A DNA stretch of 64,000 nt from JAVJST01 sp965229715 (GCA_965229715.1 CBDDJL010000004.1:930001-994000), one strand, 5' to 3'; counted from the stretch's first letter, positions 28,201 to 36,515 are shown. Program-made: numbers and translations. Notes: generated from the letters alone by a model not told the origin.

Positions 28201-28814
28201 TGCTGCGGCCGCCGGCGGCGGAGGCGGACCCGCCCGATCCGTTAACGCCGTCGCGGCCGGGCGACGACGATCCAGCCGCGCTGTCACCGTTTTCGGAGTC
28301 CGACACAAACCGTTTCCGGCGGGGCCGTCTGATCCATCGTCTGCTGCAAAGCCTGCCCGACATGCCGGTCGAGCGGCGCGCCGATGCTGCAGCGCACTGG
28401 TTGGCGACAACGGCACCCGACCTTGACGAAACGACCCGCAAGACCATCGCGACGGAGACGCTCCGGATTGTCGACAAACCGGATTTCGCCGATCTGTTCG
28501 GACCGTCGAGCCTCGCCGAAGTGCCGATCGCCGGACGGGTCGAGACGGCGGAGGGAACACGCGCCATCGCCGGCCAGGTCGACCGGCTGGTTGTCGCCGA
28601 TGACGCGGTGACGGTGATCGACTACAAGACCAACCGGCCGCCGCCGCAGAACGAGGCTGATGTAGCGCCCGCGTATCTTCGCCAGATGGCCGCCTACCGG
28701 TCGGCGCTTCGAACTGTATATCCCGACCGCGCCGTTCGGTGCGTCTTGCTATGGACGGACGGGCCTTCCTACATGATGCTGTCCGATGCGGCACTCGACC
28801 GCTACGCGCCGTGA
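25296..28814 (+). CDS. addA: Double-strand break repair helicase/nuclease AddA
   Basis: 1172 residues, complete. The UvrD-type helicase core carries SANAGTGKTRVL (~residues 29-40), LTYTKAAAAEM, DEAQDTSPPQW, GDEKQSIYSFQGADP, VMTVHGAKGLEAPVV and LLYVAMTRARDRLHV, giving all helicase motifs. The C-terminal nuclease has the active run VIDYKTNRPPP. Together with AddB it unwinds and cuts double-strand ends until a recombination hotspot sequence is met. ATG 25296 overlaps the addB stop. In close relatives trxA usually follows; here a ferritin-like gene and a MAPEG gene come first. Confidence 0.95.
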   Translation: MSDATAHAADSASARQREAADPAHSAWVSANAGTGKTRVLTDRIARLLLRRVRPEKILCLTYTKAAAAEMKNRITDRLGEWAGMDDAGLRVALSELIGGDPAPDDLRRARRLFAATLDAPGGGVNVNTIHAFCQSLLARFPVEAGIPPHAQVMDEREATALQREAQQRIFRRIALGNDDDTRLTAALSYLAGYLQPDDFSDLIRKLLGSGRRFQHALDVYGGGDGVIVEICRTMGVSLEETEDTIVNAACEDTAFDAEGLLRVAEILASGNKTEQSHAPTIRAWLDASPGDRAGDLWPGYLGVYLTGTGSPRSDRSLIAKATMQAHPDVDRAIHAEQDRIAAIDQRLRAVRTTTGTRHLVIIGAALVAAYEAIKRERALLDYDDLIYKALGLLENDKAVSWVHYKLDGGIDHILVDEAQDTSPPQWDIIKNLSLEMFSGQGVREEDTGDPDGMPARSMFAVGDEKQSIYSFQGADPDEFGAARDWFRERAEGIDKSLRTVELNQSFRSTQPVLSTVDEVFMRDAARAGVVDGDAELRHLPFRHDHAGAVELWPAIEKHDAADENPWLPVDDPGEASPLAQTADRIARTIRSWIDDRQMLPSRGRPIDAGDIMILVERRTQFAEEMVKRLKHYGIDVAGADRMKLTEQLAVMDLMAAAHAALLIDDDLTLATVLKGPFVDMSEDDLYVLAHGRSGRLWQALKDRAAEDPAGPWAAAQDTIDEIRARADTLSPFEFFAVLLGPAGGRRRLYARFGHEAGDPIDEFLDYALVYERTHAPSLQGFLRWVEGGANEIKRDMEVVNRAVRVMTVHGAKGLEAPVVILPDTCGDNTKRKTPAIFWAEAGGGPPIPIWPGASGNHTEAIADLKNAAESDAAAENHRLLYVAMTRARDRLHVTGWERGKKAKSAEHGRAEGSWYELIRPVLEELPASEIFDAPGGEGRRLTSPQVAEPERDDTDAAFRPEPRDSEPWMLRPPAAEADPPDPLTPSRPGDDDPAALSPFSESDTNRFRRGRLIHRLLQSLPDMPVERRADAAAHWLATTAPDLDETTRKTIATETLRIVDKPDFADLFGPSSLAEVPIAGRVETAEGTRAIAGQVDRLVVADDAVTVIDYKTNRPPPQNEADVAPAYLRQMAAYRSALRTVYPDRAVRCVLLWTDGPSYMMLSDAALDRYAP

Positions 28815-28821
28815 AAGACAG

Positions 28822-29325
28822 ATGATGACGAGCGACAAAGATCTACCCCGCACGCCGGATGATTACCTGCCGTTCCTGACCCGTTATCTCGAGGAAGAGA
28901 TCGGCGGCGTCGCCTACTTTGCCGCGCTCGCCGACCGGTTTTCCGATCCTCGGCACAAGGAGGCACTACGCCTACTCTCGGAAATCGAGGCCGCCGTGGT
29001 CGATGCCGTCGACGTTCTCAGACGACGCCATCGATTGGCTCTCCGCGACGAGTCCACATTACGGGCCAAGGGGGCAGCCGGTGCTGCAACCGCCAAATAT
29101 GCAACATGGCCGGCGTTCGTCGACCATATCCTGACCCGCTTTCCGGATTATATCGACGAGTTTGCCGCCCTCGAAGCGGTCGCCCCGGAAGCGGACAAAC
29201 CCCTGCTGAAGCCGTTCACCGATCACGAGATCGCGGCGATCCGTTTTGCCGAACGCGAGAAGGCAGGCGACCCGGGGAGTCTCGACGAGCTATCCGCTTA
29301 TCTGGAAACGAGCCGGCTAGCCTAA
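28822..29325 (+). CDS. Ferritin-like helical-bundle protein
   Basis: 167 residues, seven bases after addA and likely co-transcribed. Two halves look like helical pairs: EEIGGVAYFAALADRF with EALRLLSEIE, then DEFAALEAVAP with DHEIAAIRFAEREKAGD. The EE...Y...A and E..(H) spacing is that of rubrerythrin or ferritin-like di-iron proteins, but the second Glu-x-x-His pair is not certain. It would be a soluble cytoplasmic protein with a role in oxidative-stress or metal handling. I could not match it to a named family, so function is inferred only from helix pattern. Confidence 0.55.
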   Translation: MMTSDKDLPRTPDDYLPFLTRYLEEEIGGVAYFAALADRFSDPRHKEALRLLSEIEAAVVDAVDVLRRRHRLALRDESTLRAKGAAGAATAKYATWPAFVDHILTRFPDYIDEFAALEAVAPEADKPLLKPFTDHEIAAIRFAEREKAGDPGSLDELSAYLETSRLA

Positions 29326-29350
29326 GGCCCGGATGGGAGCAGGGCCCGAT

Positions 29351-29770
29351 CTAGCCCGCAAGGCGGACAACCGCCATGACGACCAGATAGCTCGCCATGA
29401 TCATGATGGGCCAAATGGTCAGGTGCATCCCGCTGACCCGGAATCCCATGTGGCCGTCGGTAAACGAGAACGCATAGGCGTGCATCATGCGGCCGAGCAG
29501 AAAGACCGCGCCGAAGGCGTGTAACAGCAAATCCGGCGCGCCGCCCAGCTCCGCCGCCACCAGCAGGATCAATGCGATCGGCATGTACTCGGCAGCGTTG
29601 CCCTGGGCCCGCATACGGCGTTCAAGCACGTCGTTGCCGCCGGTACCGAGGCTGACCCGGTTGGCGCGGCGAACGAAGATGACGCGGAGGCTGATGACCA
29701 CGAACAGCAGCGCGCAAAGACCGGCATACAGGCTGGTGATCGTGATCGGATTGGACGCGAGGTTTTCCAT
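29351..29770 (-). CDS. MAPEG-family membrane protein
   Basis: 139 residues with four membrane helices. The family motif between helices 1 and 2 is NDVLERRMRAQGNAAEYMPIALILL, with the Glu-Arg and Asn-Ala-x-Glu arrangement used for glutathione binding, and HAYAFSFTDGHMGFRVSGMHLT follows. MAPEG proteins are trimeric membrane enzymes, often with glutathione transferase or peroxidase activity. It is alone on the reverse strand between the ferritin-like gene and a 385-bp gene-poor gap. Another MAPEG member is at 52195. Physiological substrate unknown. Confidence 0.88.
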   Translation of the reverse strand: MENLASNPITITSLYAGLCALLFVVISLRVIFVRRANRVSLGTGGNDVLERRMRAQGNAAEYMPIALILLVAAELGGAPDLLLHAFGAVFLLGRMMHAYAFSFTDGHMGFRVSGMHLTIWPIMIMASYLVVMAVVRLAG

Positions 29771-30155
29771 GATCGTTTCCTCTCGACCAGGCCATAACCG
29801 TTCGGGCAGACCCGGCGATTATCGATTTTTTACAGCATATTCAACAACATCGACTTCATTATCGTCGAAAATCTTGCGGCCCTGCTTGCCATCGGCCAAA
29901 CGGTCCCGGATATCCCCAGCCCTGCACCGTTCCCGGATTCGAGGCACGCTGTTCTCGCCGCTTTACGCTACGACGCCGGACAGTGAGGCGGTTTGCAAGA
30001 GGAATCAAGACGCTAGCGATGGCGATAACCGCACGCCTTGACGATGAACCTTCGGCTGCTAAATTCAGTGTCACCCTGTCGGCCCCGGGCCGGCCCCACC
30101 CTGAACCGCCGGTCCTGCGAAATTCGATCCGGCGCCAGACAACAAGGTTCCCGAC
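29771..30155. other. 385-bp intergenic gap before trxA
   Basis: No secure gene here. A/T runs lie near 29819-29860. A short reverse-strand frame from GTG 29947 to TAA 29819 would encode 42 residues ending KIFDDNEVDVVEYAVKNR, with a charged, protein-like composition but only a weak ribosome-binding site; it could be a small protein or decayed fragment. The trxA promoter should lie in the right part, but no clear -35/-10 pair was found. Confidence 0.4.
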
Positions 30156-30476
30156 ATGCCCAAATCCGTAACAGACGCTTCGTTCGAATCCGACGTGCTG
30201 AACGCCTCAGAGCCGGTCCTCGTGGACTTCTGGGCTGAATGGTGCGGTCCCTGCAAGCAAATCGCACCGGCGCTCGAGAACATCTCTTCCGCAATGGAAG
30301 GCCGGTTGACGATCGCCAAGGTCAACATCGATGAGAACCCGCAGACCCCCGGCAAGTATGGCGTTCGCGGCATTCCCACGCTGCTTCTGTTCAAGGGCGG
30401 CGAGGTCGCGGCCATGAAGGTCGGCGCGCTGCCGGAAAGCCAGTTGACCGAATGGATCGAGCAGAACATCGGCTGA
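30156..30476 (+). CDS. trxA: Thioredoxin 1
   Basis: 106 residues, a classic cytoplasmic thioredoxin. The active site is FWAEWCGPCKQIAP with Cys30 and Cys33; the cis-proline loop is GIPTLLLF, and NIDENPQTPGKYGVRG is the usual connecting run. It reduces disulfides in ribonucleotide reductase, PAPS reductase and other targets, recharged by thioredoxin reductase. In relatives trxA lies in the addAB-trxA-folC segment; folC here is about 9 kb away, the gap being filled by the glycosylation and importer genes. A strong terminator follows. Confidence 0.97.
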   Translation: MPKSVTDASFESDVLNASEPVLVDFWAEWCGPCKQIAPALENISSAMEGRLTIAKVNIDENPQTPGKYGVRGIPTLLLFKGGEVAAMKVGALPESQLTEWIEQNIG

Positions 30477-30500
30477 TCAATCGAACCGAATATTTCGTGG

Positions 30501-30529
30501 AAAACCCCGCTTCGGCGGGGTTTTCTTTT
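30501..30529 (+). terminator. Rho-independent terminator after trxA
   Basis: AAAACCCCGC-TTCG-GCGGGGTTTT (30501-30524) with a stable UUCG tetraloop, followed by CTTTT. It starts 25 bp after the trxA stop. Confidence 0.93.
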
Positions 30530-30621
30530 CCCTCGCGCGCAAGACACGCGGAGTTGAATTCCGGTGCAAGGCCGGATGGCCTAGTCTCCGCGCAACACAA
30601 CGACGAACGAGATGTTTTCCA

Positions 30622-31485
30622 ATGACGAGCCTCAAATATAGTTTTGCCGTGCTGGCGATGTGTCTTCTTGCCAATGCGGCTTGGGCCGCGCCGCGTGCCG
30701 ATCTCTGGGAGCGCTGGACCGCGCACGATCCTGCCTCCGAGATCAGCGTCGATCACTCGCCGTGGGACGCGTGGCTGAAGCAGTACGTCGCAATCGATGA
30801 CGACGGCATTGCCAAGGTCGCCTATGGCGATGTCTCCAAACAGGCGCTCAGCGCCCTCGCGCAGTACATTCGCGACATGCAATCGATCCCCGTTTCCCAA
30901 TTGAACCGCGACGAACAGTCCGCCTTCTGGGTCAATCTTTATAACGCGTCGACGGTGTTGCTGATTATTCAGCACATGCCGGTTTCGACGATCCGCGACA
31001 TCGATATCTCGCCGGGACTGCTCAGCGACGGGCCCTGGGGCCGTAAGATCGTCCGGATCGAGGACGAGGAGCTCTCGCTCGACGATATCGAGCACCGCGT
31101 TCTGCGCCCGATTTGGCAGGATCCCCGCATCCACTACGCCGTCAACTGCGCGGCATTAGGCTGCCCGAATTTGTGGCCGGAAGCAATGACGCCAAGTAAC
31201 GCTGAGGCGTATCTCGAGCGCGGCGCGACGGCGTTCGTGAATCATCCCCGCGGAGCGCGCGTCGAATACGGCCGGTTGATCGTTTCCAGTATCTACCACT
31301 GGTTCAAGGAAGATTTCGGCGCAACGGACGCCGGCGTCATCGCGCATCTGAAGCAGTATGCGACCGGCGATCTCGCCGACAAGCTCAAGCGCGTCAGCCG
31401 GATCGACGACCATCAGTACGACTGGACGCTGAACGGAAGCGGCGACACGGCGGCAACGTTCAAACCCCATCGGCGGGGCAGTTGA
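30622..31485 (+). CDS. Exported DUF547 protein
   Basis: 287 residues. A signal peptide (AVLAMCLLANAAWA) ends at about residue 22. The DUF547 core is plain: QSAFWVNLYNASTVLLII, LSLDDIEHRVLRPIW, DPRIHYAVNCAALGCPNL with the paired cysteines, and SSIYHWFKEDFG. DUF547 is a papain-like/transglutaminase-like fold of unclear activity, usually periplasmic. The stop overlaps the following glycosyltransferase gene by four bases, so this protein probably belongs to the same envelope pathway. The gene has a moderate leader (146 bp after trxA, beyond its terminator). Confidence 0.87.
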   Translation: MTSLKYSFAVLAMCLLANAAWAAPRADLWERWTAHDPASEISVDHSPWDAWLKQYVAIDDDGIAKVAYGDVSKQALSALAQYIRDMQSIPVSQLNRDEQSAFWVNLYNASTVLLIIQHMPVSTIRDIDISPGLLSDGPWGRKIVRIEDEELSLDDIEHRVLRPIWQDPRIHYAVNCAALGCPNLWPEAMTPSNAEAYLERGATAFVNHPRGARVEYGRLIVSSIYHWFKEDFGATDAGVIAHLKQYATGDLADKLKRVSRIDDHQYDWTLNGSGDTAATFKPHRRGS

Positions 31486-32924
31486 ACGCCGCGCGGCGGA
31501 TACCGACTGACCTGTGGTGGGCGCTGGCCGCCGCAAGCTTGATAGTCTCCGTGGCGGCGTTCGCTGTCATTGCGCCCCTGCAGTATGGCGACGACGCCCT
31601 CGGATTGCATCCGACCGTCTGGATGTCGGCCATCGGCGTTCTGGCGGGGATTTGCTATCTCGCCTTGCCCGGCGCCATCGGAGGGCCGTCACCCGGCCGA
31701 TTCGCGCTGGCCGGCATGATCGTCATTGGCGTCGCCGCCCGGATCGCTCTGATCCCGACCGACCCGCTATGGGAAATCGACTTCTACCGCTATCTCTGGG
31801 ACGGTGGCGTCGTCTGGTCCGGCGGCGATCCCTATCGCTGGAGCCCAGAAGCCGTGCTCGCGGGCGATGCCGGTGACCCCATGACCGCCCTGGCGGCGTC
31901 GAGCGGCGGCTTGGTCGGCGAGATCAATTATCCGACGCTGCGCACCATCTACCCGCCGCTGGCGCAGTCGGCTTTTGCGCTGGCGCACGCGCTCGGTCCC
32001 TGGAACCTGATTTCGCTCAAGCTGATCTATCTGATGGCGGACGGGCTAGCGCTGGCGATGATGCTGACGTTGCTGGCCCGCCTGGGCCTGCCTCCGCTAT
32101 GGGCCGCACTCTATTGGTGGAACCCGTTGGCCGTGCAGCTGGTCTACAATGCCGGCCATATGGACGTGTTGTTGGTTCCGTTCATGCTCGGCGCCCTGTT
32201 GGCAACGTTGTCGGGCCGTCGAAACGCGGCGGCGTTGCTCCTGGCGGCCGCGACGGCGGTCAAGCTGTGGCCTGCGTTGCTGTTGCCCGCGCTATTGCGC
32301 TATCGCCCCGGCCATGCCGGCGCGGCCCTGAAAGCGGCCGCCGTTTTCGCCGCTGCGGCGCTGATGCTGCTGGCGCCGCAACTCCTCGCTGGCCTTGAAA
32401 CCGACTCAGGCCTCACGGCCTTCACCGGCACATGGCAACGCAACGATGCCGTCTTCGGGCTCCTGCTCGGCTCTGCCGCTAGCATCCTCGATGCATTCTC
32501 GTTGTATGAAATCGACGCCGGGCGGGTCGCCCGGGTAGCTGTCGCAGGTGCGATCGTCGCCGCTGTTCTGTGGTCGAACCGCCGCCCGGCGCATGCCCCT
32601 GAAGCCCTCATCCGCCGGTGCCTGCTGGTCCCGGTCCTGTTCCTGGTCCTCGGCCCGACCGTGTATCCATGGTACGCCGTCTGGCTCCTGCCGCTCATCG
32701 CACTCATCCCGCGCGACGCCATGGCCCGTGCCTTGCTGATCTGGACGGCAACGTTGCCGCTCTATCACCTCCGATTTCATCCCTGGTTCCTCGAAAACCC
32801 CCTGTGGTTCGAAGAGGGTGTCGTCTGGATCGAGCATCTGCCGGTGCTGATCGCGCTGACGTTGGCGGCAGGGTTGGGCAGGTTGCGCGCGACGGGCCGG
32901 GCCGGAAAGGCGACGGCATCATGA
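31482..32924 (+). CDS. GT-C-type (GT87-like) polytopic glycosyltransferase
   Basis: 480 residues with about ten or more membrane helices. After the first periplasmic loop comes IDFYRYLWDGGVVWSGGDPYRW, the acidic loop region of polyprenol-phosphate-sugar-dependent mannosyltransferase-type enzymes; NAGHMDVLLVPFMLGALLA and ATAVKLWPALLLPALLRY are further family runs. It would move a sugar from a lipid carrier outside the membrane. It starts with TTG within the previous stop (TTGA), the only start that keeps the first helix; a weak start codon could set the ratio. It overlaps the GT2 gene by four bases. Confidence 0.8.
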   Translation: MNAARRIPTDLWWALAAASLIVSVAAFAVIAPLQYGDDALGLHPTVWMSAIGVLAGICYLALPGAIGGPSPGRFALAGMIVIGVAARIALIPTDPLWEIDFYRYLWDGGVVWSGGDPYRWSPEAVLAGDAGDPMTALAASSGGLVGEINYPTLRTIYPPLAQSAFALAHALGPWNLISLKLIYLMADGLALAMMLTLLARLGLPPLWAALYWWNPLAVQLVYNAGHMDVLLVPFMLGALLATLSGRRNAAALLLAAATAVKLWPALLLPALLRYRPGHAGAALKAAAVFAAAALMLLAPQLLAGLETDSGLTAFTGTWQRNDAVFGLLLGSAASILDAFSLYEIDAGRVARVAVAGAIVAAVLWSNRRPAHAPEALIRRCLLVPVLFLVLGPTVYPWYAVWLLPLIALIPRDAMARALLIWTATLPLYHLRFHPWFLENPLWFEEGVVWIEHLPVLIALTLAAGLGRLRATGRAGKATAS

Positions 32925-33661
32925 TCTACGGCCGCCACATATCGTTGATCATGCCGGCGCTGGATGAGGAACGTTCGATCGGCCATGTACTCGCCGCCCT
33001 GCCCGGCGGCATCGACGACATCGTCGTCGTCGACAATGGCTCATCGGATCGGACCGCCGAAATTGCCGCCAAGTTCGGTGCGCGAATCGTCGATGAGCCG
33101 CGACGCGGGTACGGTCAGGCCTGCCTGACGGGAATTGCGGCGCTCGGAACGACCGACATCGTCGTCTTTCTCGATGCCGATTTCAGCGACGACCCGCCGC
33201 GTCTCGGCGATCTCGTGCGCCCGATTGCCGAAGGCCACGCCGAAATGGTGCTCGGCCAACGCCTGCCGCATGCGGCGGCGGCCCTCACCCTGCCGCAACA
33301 CTTCGGCAACCGGCTCGCGTGTTATCTGATGCGTATCGTTTGGGGCCATCGTTATCGCGACCTCGGACCGTTTCGCGCCATCGACCGTCGCGCACTCGAC
33401 CGGCTCGGCATGGCGGATACCAATTACGGCTGGACCGTGGAGATGCAGATCAAGGCCGTCGAAGCCGGGCTCGAAATCGAAGAGATCGACGTCGATTACC
33501 GACCCCGCATCGGACGCTCGAAAATCTCGGGCACGGTGCGCGGTGTCATTTGCGCCGGAACCAAAATTCTCTGGACAATCGCCCGGTACGCCCTGTCCTC
33601 ATGGATCGGGCGTCACCGCCATACCGCCTACGACGATGCGCCCCGGGCGTGGAAGATGTAA
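32921..33661 (+). CDS. GT2-family glycosyltransferase, dolichol-phosphate-sugar-synthase-like
   Basis: 246 residues from an ATG that overlaps the GT-C stop. GT-A fold marks are ISLIMPALDEERSIG, VDNGSSDRTAEIAA, and DADFSDDPPRL (the DxD-type metal site). TNYGWTVEMQIKAVEAGLEIEEI and YRPRIGRSKISGT fit polyprenyl-phosphate sugar synthases. No C-terminal membrane pair is obvious beyond a short hydrophobic stretch. It would load the lipid carrier used by the GT-C enzyme next to it, a sound two-step pathway, though the sugar and acceptor are unknown. Its end overlaps the convergent ureohydrolase gene by 34 bp. Confidence 0.86.
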   Translation: MIYGRHISLIMPALDEERSIGHVLAALPGGIDDIVVVDNGSSDRTAEIAAKFGARIVDEPRRGYGQACLTGIAALGTTDIVVFLDADFSDDPPRLGDLVRPIAEGHAEMVLGQRLPHAAAALTLPQHFGNRLACYLMRIVWGHRYRDLGPFRAIDRRALDRLGMADTNYGWTVEMQIKAVEAGLEIEEIDVDYRPRIGRSKISGTVRGVICAGTKILWTIARYALSSWIGRHRHTAYDDAPRAWKM

Positions 33662-34593
33662 CCGAGGACATTCATCAGCAACTGGGCCGCAAGAAACGCC
33701 GTCGTGCCGTCGCGGTCGTAATCCGGCGCGACCTCGACCAGGTCGATGCCGACGATATCGCCCTTGGCGGTGAGTCCCTGCAGGATTTCGAGCACTTCGT
33801 AGTACTGAAACCCGCCGTGGCTCGGCGTGCCGGTGCCGGGCGCGATCGACGGGTCGAAGCCGTCGATGTCGATGGTGCAGTAGTAGCGCGCGCCATCCGG
33901 AATCTTTGCCAGCACGCCGTCGCGGCCGAGTTCCCGAACATGCCGCACCGACAGGATGGTCGAGCCCGCGTCCCGTGCCGCCTGATAGTCGTCCCGGTTG
34001 GACGACGAGACATTACGGATACCCAACTGGGTGAACCCCGTGACGTGTTTCATCTCGGACGCGCGGCGCAACGGATTGCCATGGCCGTAGCGTACGCCGT
34101 GGCGCTCGTTGACGAAATCGAGGTGTGCGTCGACGTGGATGATGTGCACCGGCTCCTGGTCGTCGTAGGCGCGAATGCAGGGGATATGCACCGAATGATC
34201 GCCGCCGAGCGTCACCGGCAAGGCGCCGGCTTTCAGCACCTTGCGGACCGCATACTCGATATTGTCGTGGCTCTGGATCGTGTCGGTATGAATCATGTCG
34301 GCGTCGCCGATATCGACCATGCGGACCTTGTCGACGGGCATGTAGGTCACGTCGTCCTCGAAATCGTAGGCGCCGTCGTGACCGAACGAAAACAGCGTCG
34401 AGGCCTCGCGGATCGCACGCGGACCGAAGCGCGCACCGGCGCGGTATTGGGTCCCCATATCAAACGGCGCGCCGAGCACCGCGATATCGGCATCGATCGC
34501 ATCCCAGTCGAGACACGCCGGTTGCTTGCCGAACGTGCAATGCCCGACGAACGGAAGATTCAATCGTCCCTTTTCGTAACCGTGGTCCGCCAT
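33628..34593 (-). CDS. Arginase/agmatinase-family ureohydrolase
   Basis: 321 residues from ATG 34593 (AAGGA upstream; a TTG at 34611 is the alternative). The binuclear metal site is complete: GGDHS (His133), HVDAHLDF (Asp155, His157, Asp159) and DIDGFDP (Asp242, Asp244). The family splits guanidino compounds into urea and an amine: arginine, agmatine, guanidinobutyrate, guanidinopropionate or guanidine itself. Specificity cannot be read directly. It is the last gene of a reverse-strand operon after an ABC importer and an alcohol dehydrogenase, so its substrate may be what the importer brings in. Confident on family, not on substrate. Confidence 0.9.
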   Translation of the reverse strand: MADHGYEKGRLNLPFVGHCTFGKQPACLDWDAIDADIAVLGAPFDMGTQYRAGARFGPRAIREASTLFSFGHDGAYDFEDDVTYMPVDKVRMVDIGDADMIHTDTIQSHDNIEYAVRKVLKAGALPVTLGGDHSVHIPCIRAYDDQEPVHIIHVDAHLDFVNERHGVRYGHGNPLRRASEMKHVTGFTQLGIRNVSSSNRDDYQAARDAGSTILSVRHVRELGRDGVLAKIPDGARYYCTIDIDGFDPSIAPGTGTPSHGGFQYYEVLEILQGLTAKGDIVGIDLVEVAPDYDRDGTTAFLAAQLLMNVLGYIFHARGASS

Positions 34594-34630
34594 CTTGATT
34601 CCTTGCCCCAAAAAACGACGTGCATGCCCT

Positions 34631-35653
34631 TTATCGCATGTCGATAACCAAGCGGCCGTCGACCTGACCGCCCGCGAGTCTCGAGAACGCGTCGTTGATG
34701 TGTGCGAATGGTACCGCCTCTGTCAAGCTTCGCACAACTCCGGCACTGGCCAAACGCATTAGCTGGTGAATCTCCTGACGTGTTCCGTCTGCGCTTCCCA
34801 TGATTCTCAAACCTTTTTCGATCACTTCGCCGGCATCGAACGCTAATGGATCGGGCGGCAATGAAACCAAGACAAGCCGTGCACGGGTCGCCGCACCCTC
34901 CAACATCTGCCGCCAACTCGCCGCAACCGGTGCGAAGTTAAAGCATGCGTCCGCGCCGCCCATCTCGCGAAGGCGTTCGGAGGCATCATGGTCGGCACGA
35001 ATGAGAATATCGGCGCCCACCGACTGAGCCGTCGCAAGCTTTCCATCCGAAACATCGACGGCAGCAACTCGCGCCCCGAAACTCTTGGCAATCTGGATGG
35101 CATACGCCCCCAATCCCCCGGCACCGAAGACCGCAACCAACTCGCCCGGCTCAAGATGCGCTTTCCGGACGGCGCTGTAAGCTGCAACCCCGGCACATAG
35201 CAGCGGGGCAGCCTCAACGATGTCGAGATCTTTGGGGATTTTTGTCGCCCAATCGTCTCTCACCAGGACATATTCGGCGAAGCATCCCTCCACATGGGCA
35301 GCCGTCGATTTCACGGAGTCGCAATGAGTTTCGTATCCGGTCAAACATTCGCGGCAATGACCGCAGGCGCCATACACATACCCGATTCCGACACGGTCCC
35401 CGACGGCGAGACGCTTGGACTCTTTGCCGACCTCGACAACCGTGCCAATTCCCTCGTGTCCCAACGTGGCCGGTAAATCGCGCGGCAAATCATGCTCCCC
35501 CCTCCAGAAATGAAGATCGGAGTGACACAAACCGCAAACGTCGACTTTGACGAGCGCCGTACCCGGCGCGACCGCAGGGATAGGAACGTCTCTGATATCC
35601 AGGTCTTCGTTTGCCGCAGTCATTACGGCCGCTTTCATCGTCTTTACCATCAT
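34631..35653 (-). CDS. Zinc-dependent alcohol dehydrogenase
   Basis: 340 residues, medium-chain dehydrogenase. Catalytic zinc: Cys in CGLCHSDLHFW and GHEGIGTVVEVG; structural zinc: the four-cysteine lobe GACGHCRECLTGYETHCD. The NAD(P) loop is VFGAGGLGAYAIQIAKSFGA. It oxidises an alcohol to an aldehyde or the reverse. Two ATGs are adjacent at 35653/35650, with GAGG a few bases before; ATG 35638 (MKAAVMT) is a third option. It lies between the ABC ATPase gene (57-bp gap) and the ureohydrolase (37-bp gap), which suggests one pathway, for example for an amino-alcohol or guanidino-alcohol. The substrate is open. Confidence 0.91.
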   Translation of the reverse strand: MMVKTMKAAVMTAANEDLDIRDVPIPAVAPGTALVKVDVCGLCHSDLHFWRGEHDLPRDLPATLGHEGIGTVVEVGKESKRLAVGDRVGIGYVYGACGHCRECLTGYETHCDSVKSTAAHVEGCFAEYVLVRDDWATKIPKDLDIVEAAPLLCAGVAAYSAVRKAHLEPGELVAVFGAGGLGAYAIQIAKSFGARVAAVDVSDGKLATAQSVGADILIRADHDASERLREMGGADACFNFAPVAASWRQMLEGAATRARLVLVSLPPDPLAFDAGEVIEKGLRIMGSADGTRQEIHQLMRLASAGVVRSLTEAVPFAHINDAFSRLAGGQVDGRLVIDMR

Positions 35654-35709
35654 GGCCTCACATAGATAGGGGAACAGGCGCGTTCGGCGCCGGATTCACC
35701 AAGTTGATT

Positions 35710-36495
35710 TTAGGACGCGATCTTCATCGCCTGTTCGACCTCGGCGTGAAGGCTCGACATGATTCGCCGCTTGAGCGCTATGAAACCCTCGTCGGTGACG
35801 ATGTCGTACTGGCGAGGTCGTTTGAGAGAAACGTCCACAGTATCGATGATCCTGCCGGGGCGGGCAGACATCACGTAGACCTTGTCGCCGAGGAAAAGCG
35901 CTTCATCGATATCGTGGGTCACGAACAGAACGGTTTTTCTCTCCCGCTCCCAGATACTTAGGAGAAGCTCTTGCATGATCGTCCGGGTTTGGCTGTCGAG
36001 TGCCCCGAAGGGTTCATCCATCAGCAGGATTTCCGGATCGTTCGCGAGAGCGCGGGCAATTGCGACACGCTGCTGCATGCCGCCGGACAACTGACTTGGA
36101 TATGCATCTTCGAAGCCGGAAAGCCCGACGGCGGATATGTAGTGCGCCGCTAATTCAGCCCGCGACTTTCTAGACGACTCCGACAAGGATGGCCCGAACT
36201 CAACGTTCTTCTGAACGGTTAGCCACGGAAACAGAGAGTAGTTCTGGAAGACCATCCCGCGTTTCGCGCCTGGGCCGGAGATGACCTCGTCGTCGAGCAG
36301 GCAGCGCCCGCCCGTCACCGGATGCAAACCGGCTATCAGGTAAAGCAGGCTGGATTTACCGCATCCCGAGGGTCCGACAATGACGGCGAACTGGTTTTCC
36401 GGCACCTTGAGATTCAGATTGTCCAATGCCGTCACCGAACCTGCACGCTTGGTTTCGAACTGAAGCGATACATTATCGACGGTGATCTGACCCAT
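35710..36495 (-). CDS. NitT/TauT-type ABC transporter ATP-binding protein
   Basis: 261 residues. Walker A VGPSGCGKSSLLYLIAG, signature QLSGGMQQRVAIARALA, Walker B LLMDEPFGALD, and the switch histidine in FVTHDIDEA are all intact. The family drives uptake of nitrate, taurine, sulfonates, pyrimidine precursors and related small compounds. The start at 36495 has AAGGAG five to nine bases upstream. It works with the permease directly upstream and the binding protein that heads the operon. The C-terminal 30 residues, with IALKRRIMSSLHAEVEQ, are the usual extension of this subfamily. Confidence 0.94.
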   Translation of the reverse strand: MGQITVDNVSLQFETKRAGSVTALDNLNLKVPENQFAVIVGPSGCGKSSLLYLIAGLHPVTGGRCLLDDEVISGPGAKRGMVFQNYSLFPWLTVQKNVEFGPSLSESSRKSRAELAAHYISAVGLSGFEDAYPSQLSGGMQQRVAIARALANDPEILLMDEPFGALDSQTRTIMQELLLSIWERERKTVLFVTHDIDEALFLGDKVYVMSARPGRIIDTVDVSLKRPRQYDIVTDEGFIALKRRIMSSLHAEVEQAMKIAS

Positions 36496-36515
36496 GATTT
36501 TCTCCTTGCCGGCGG

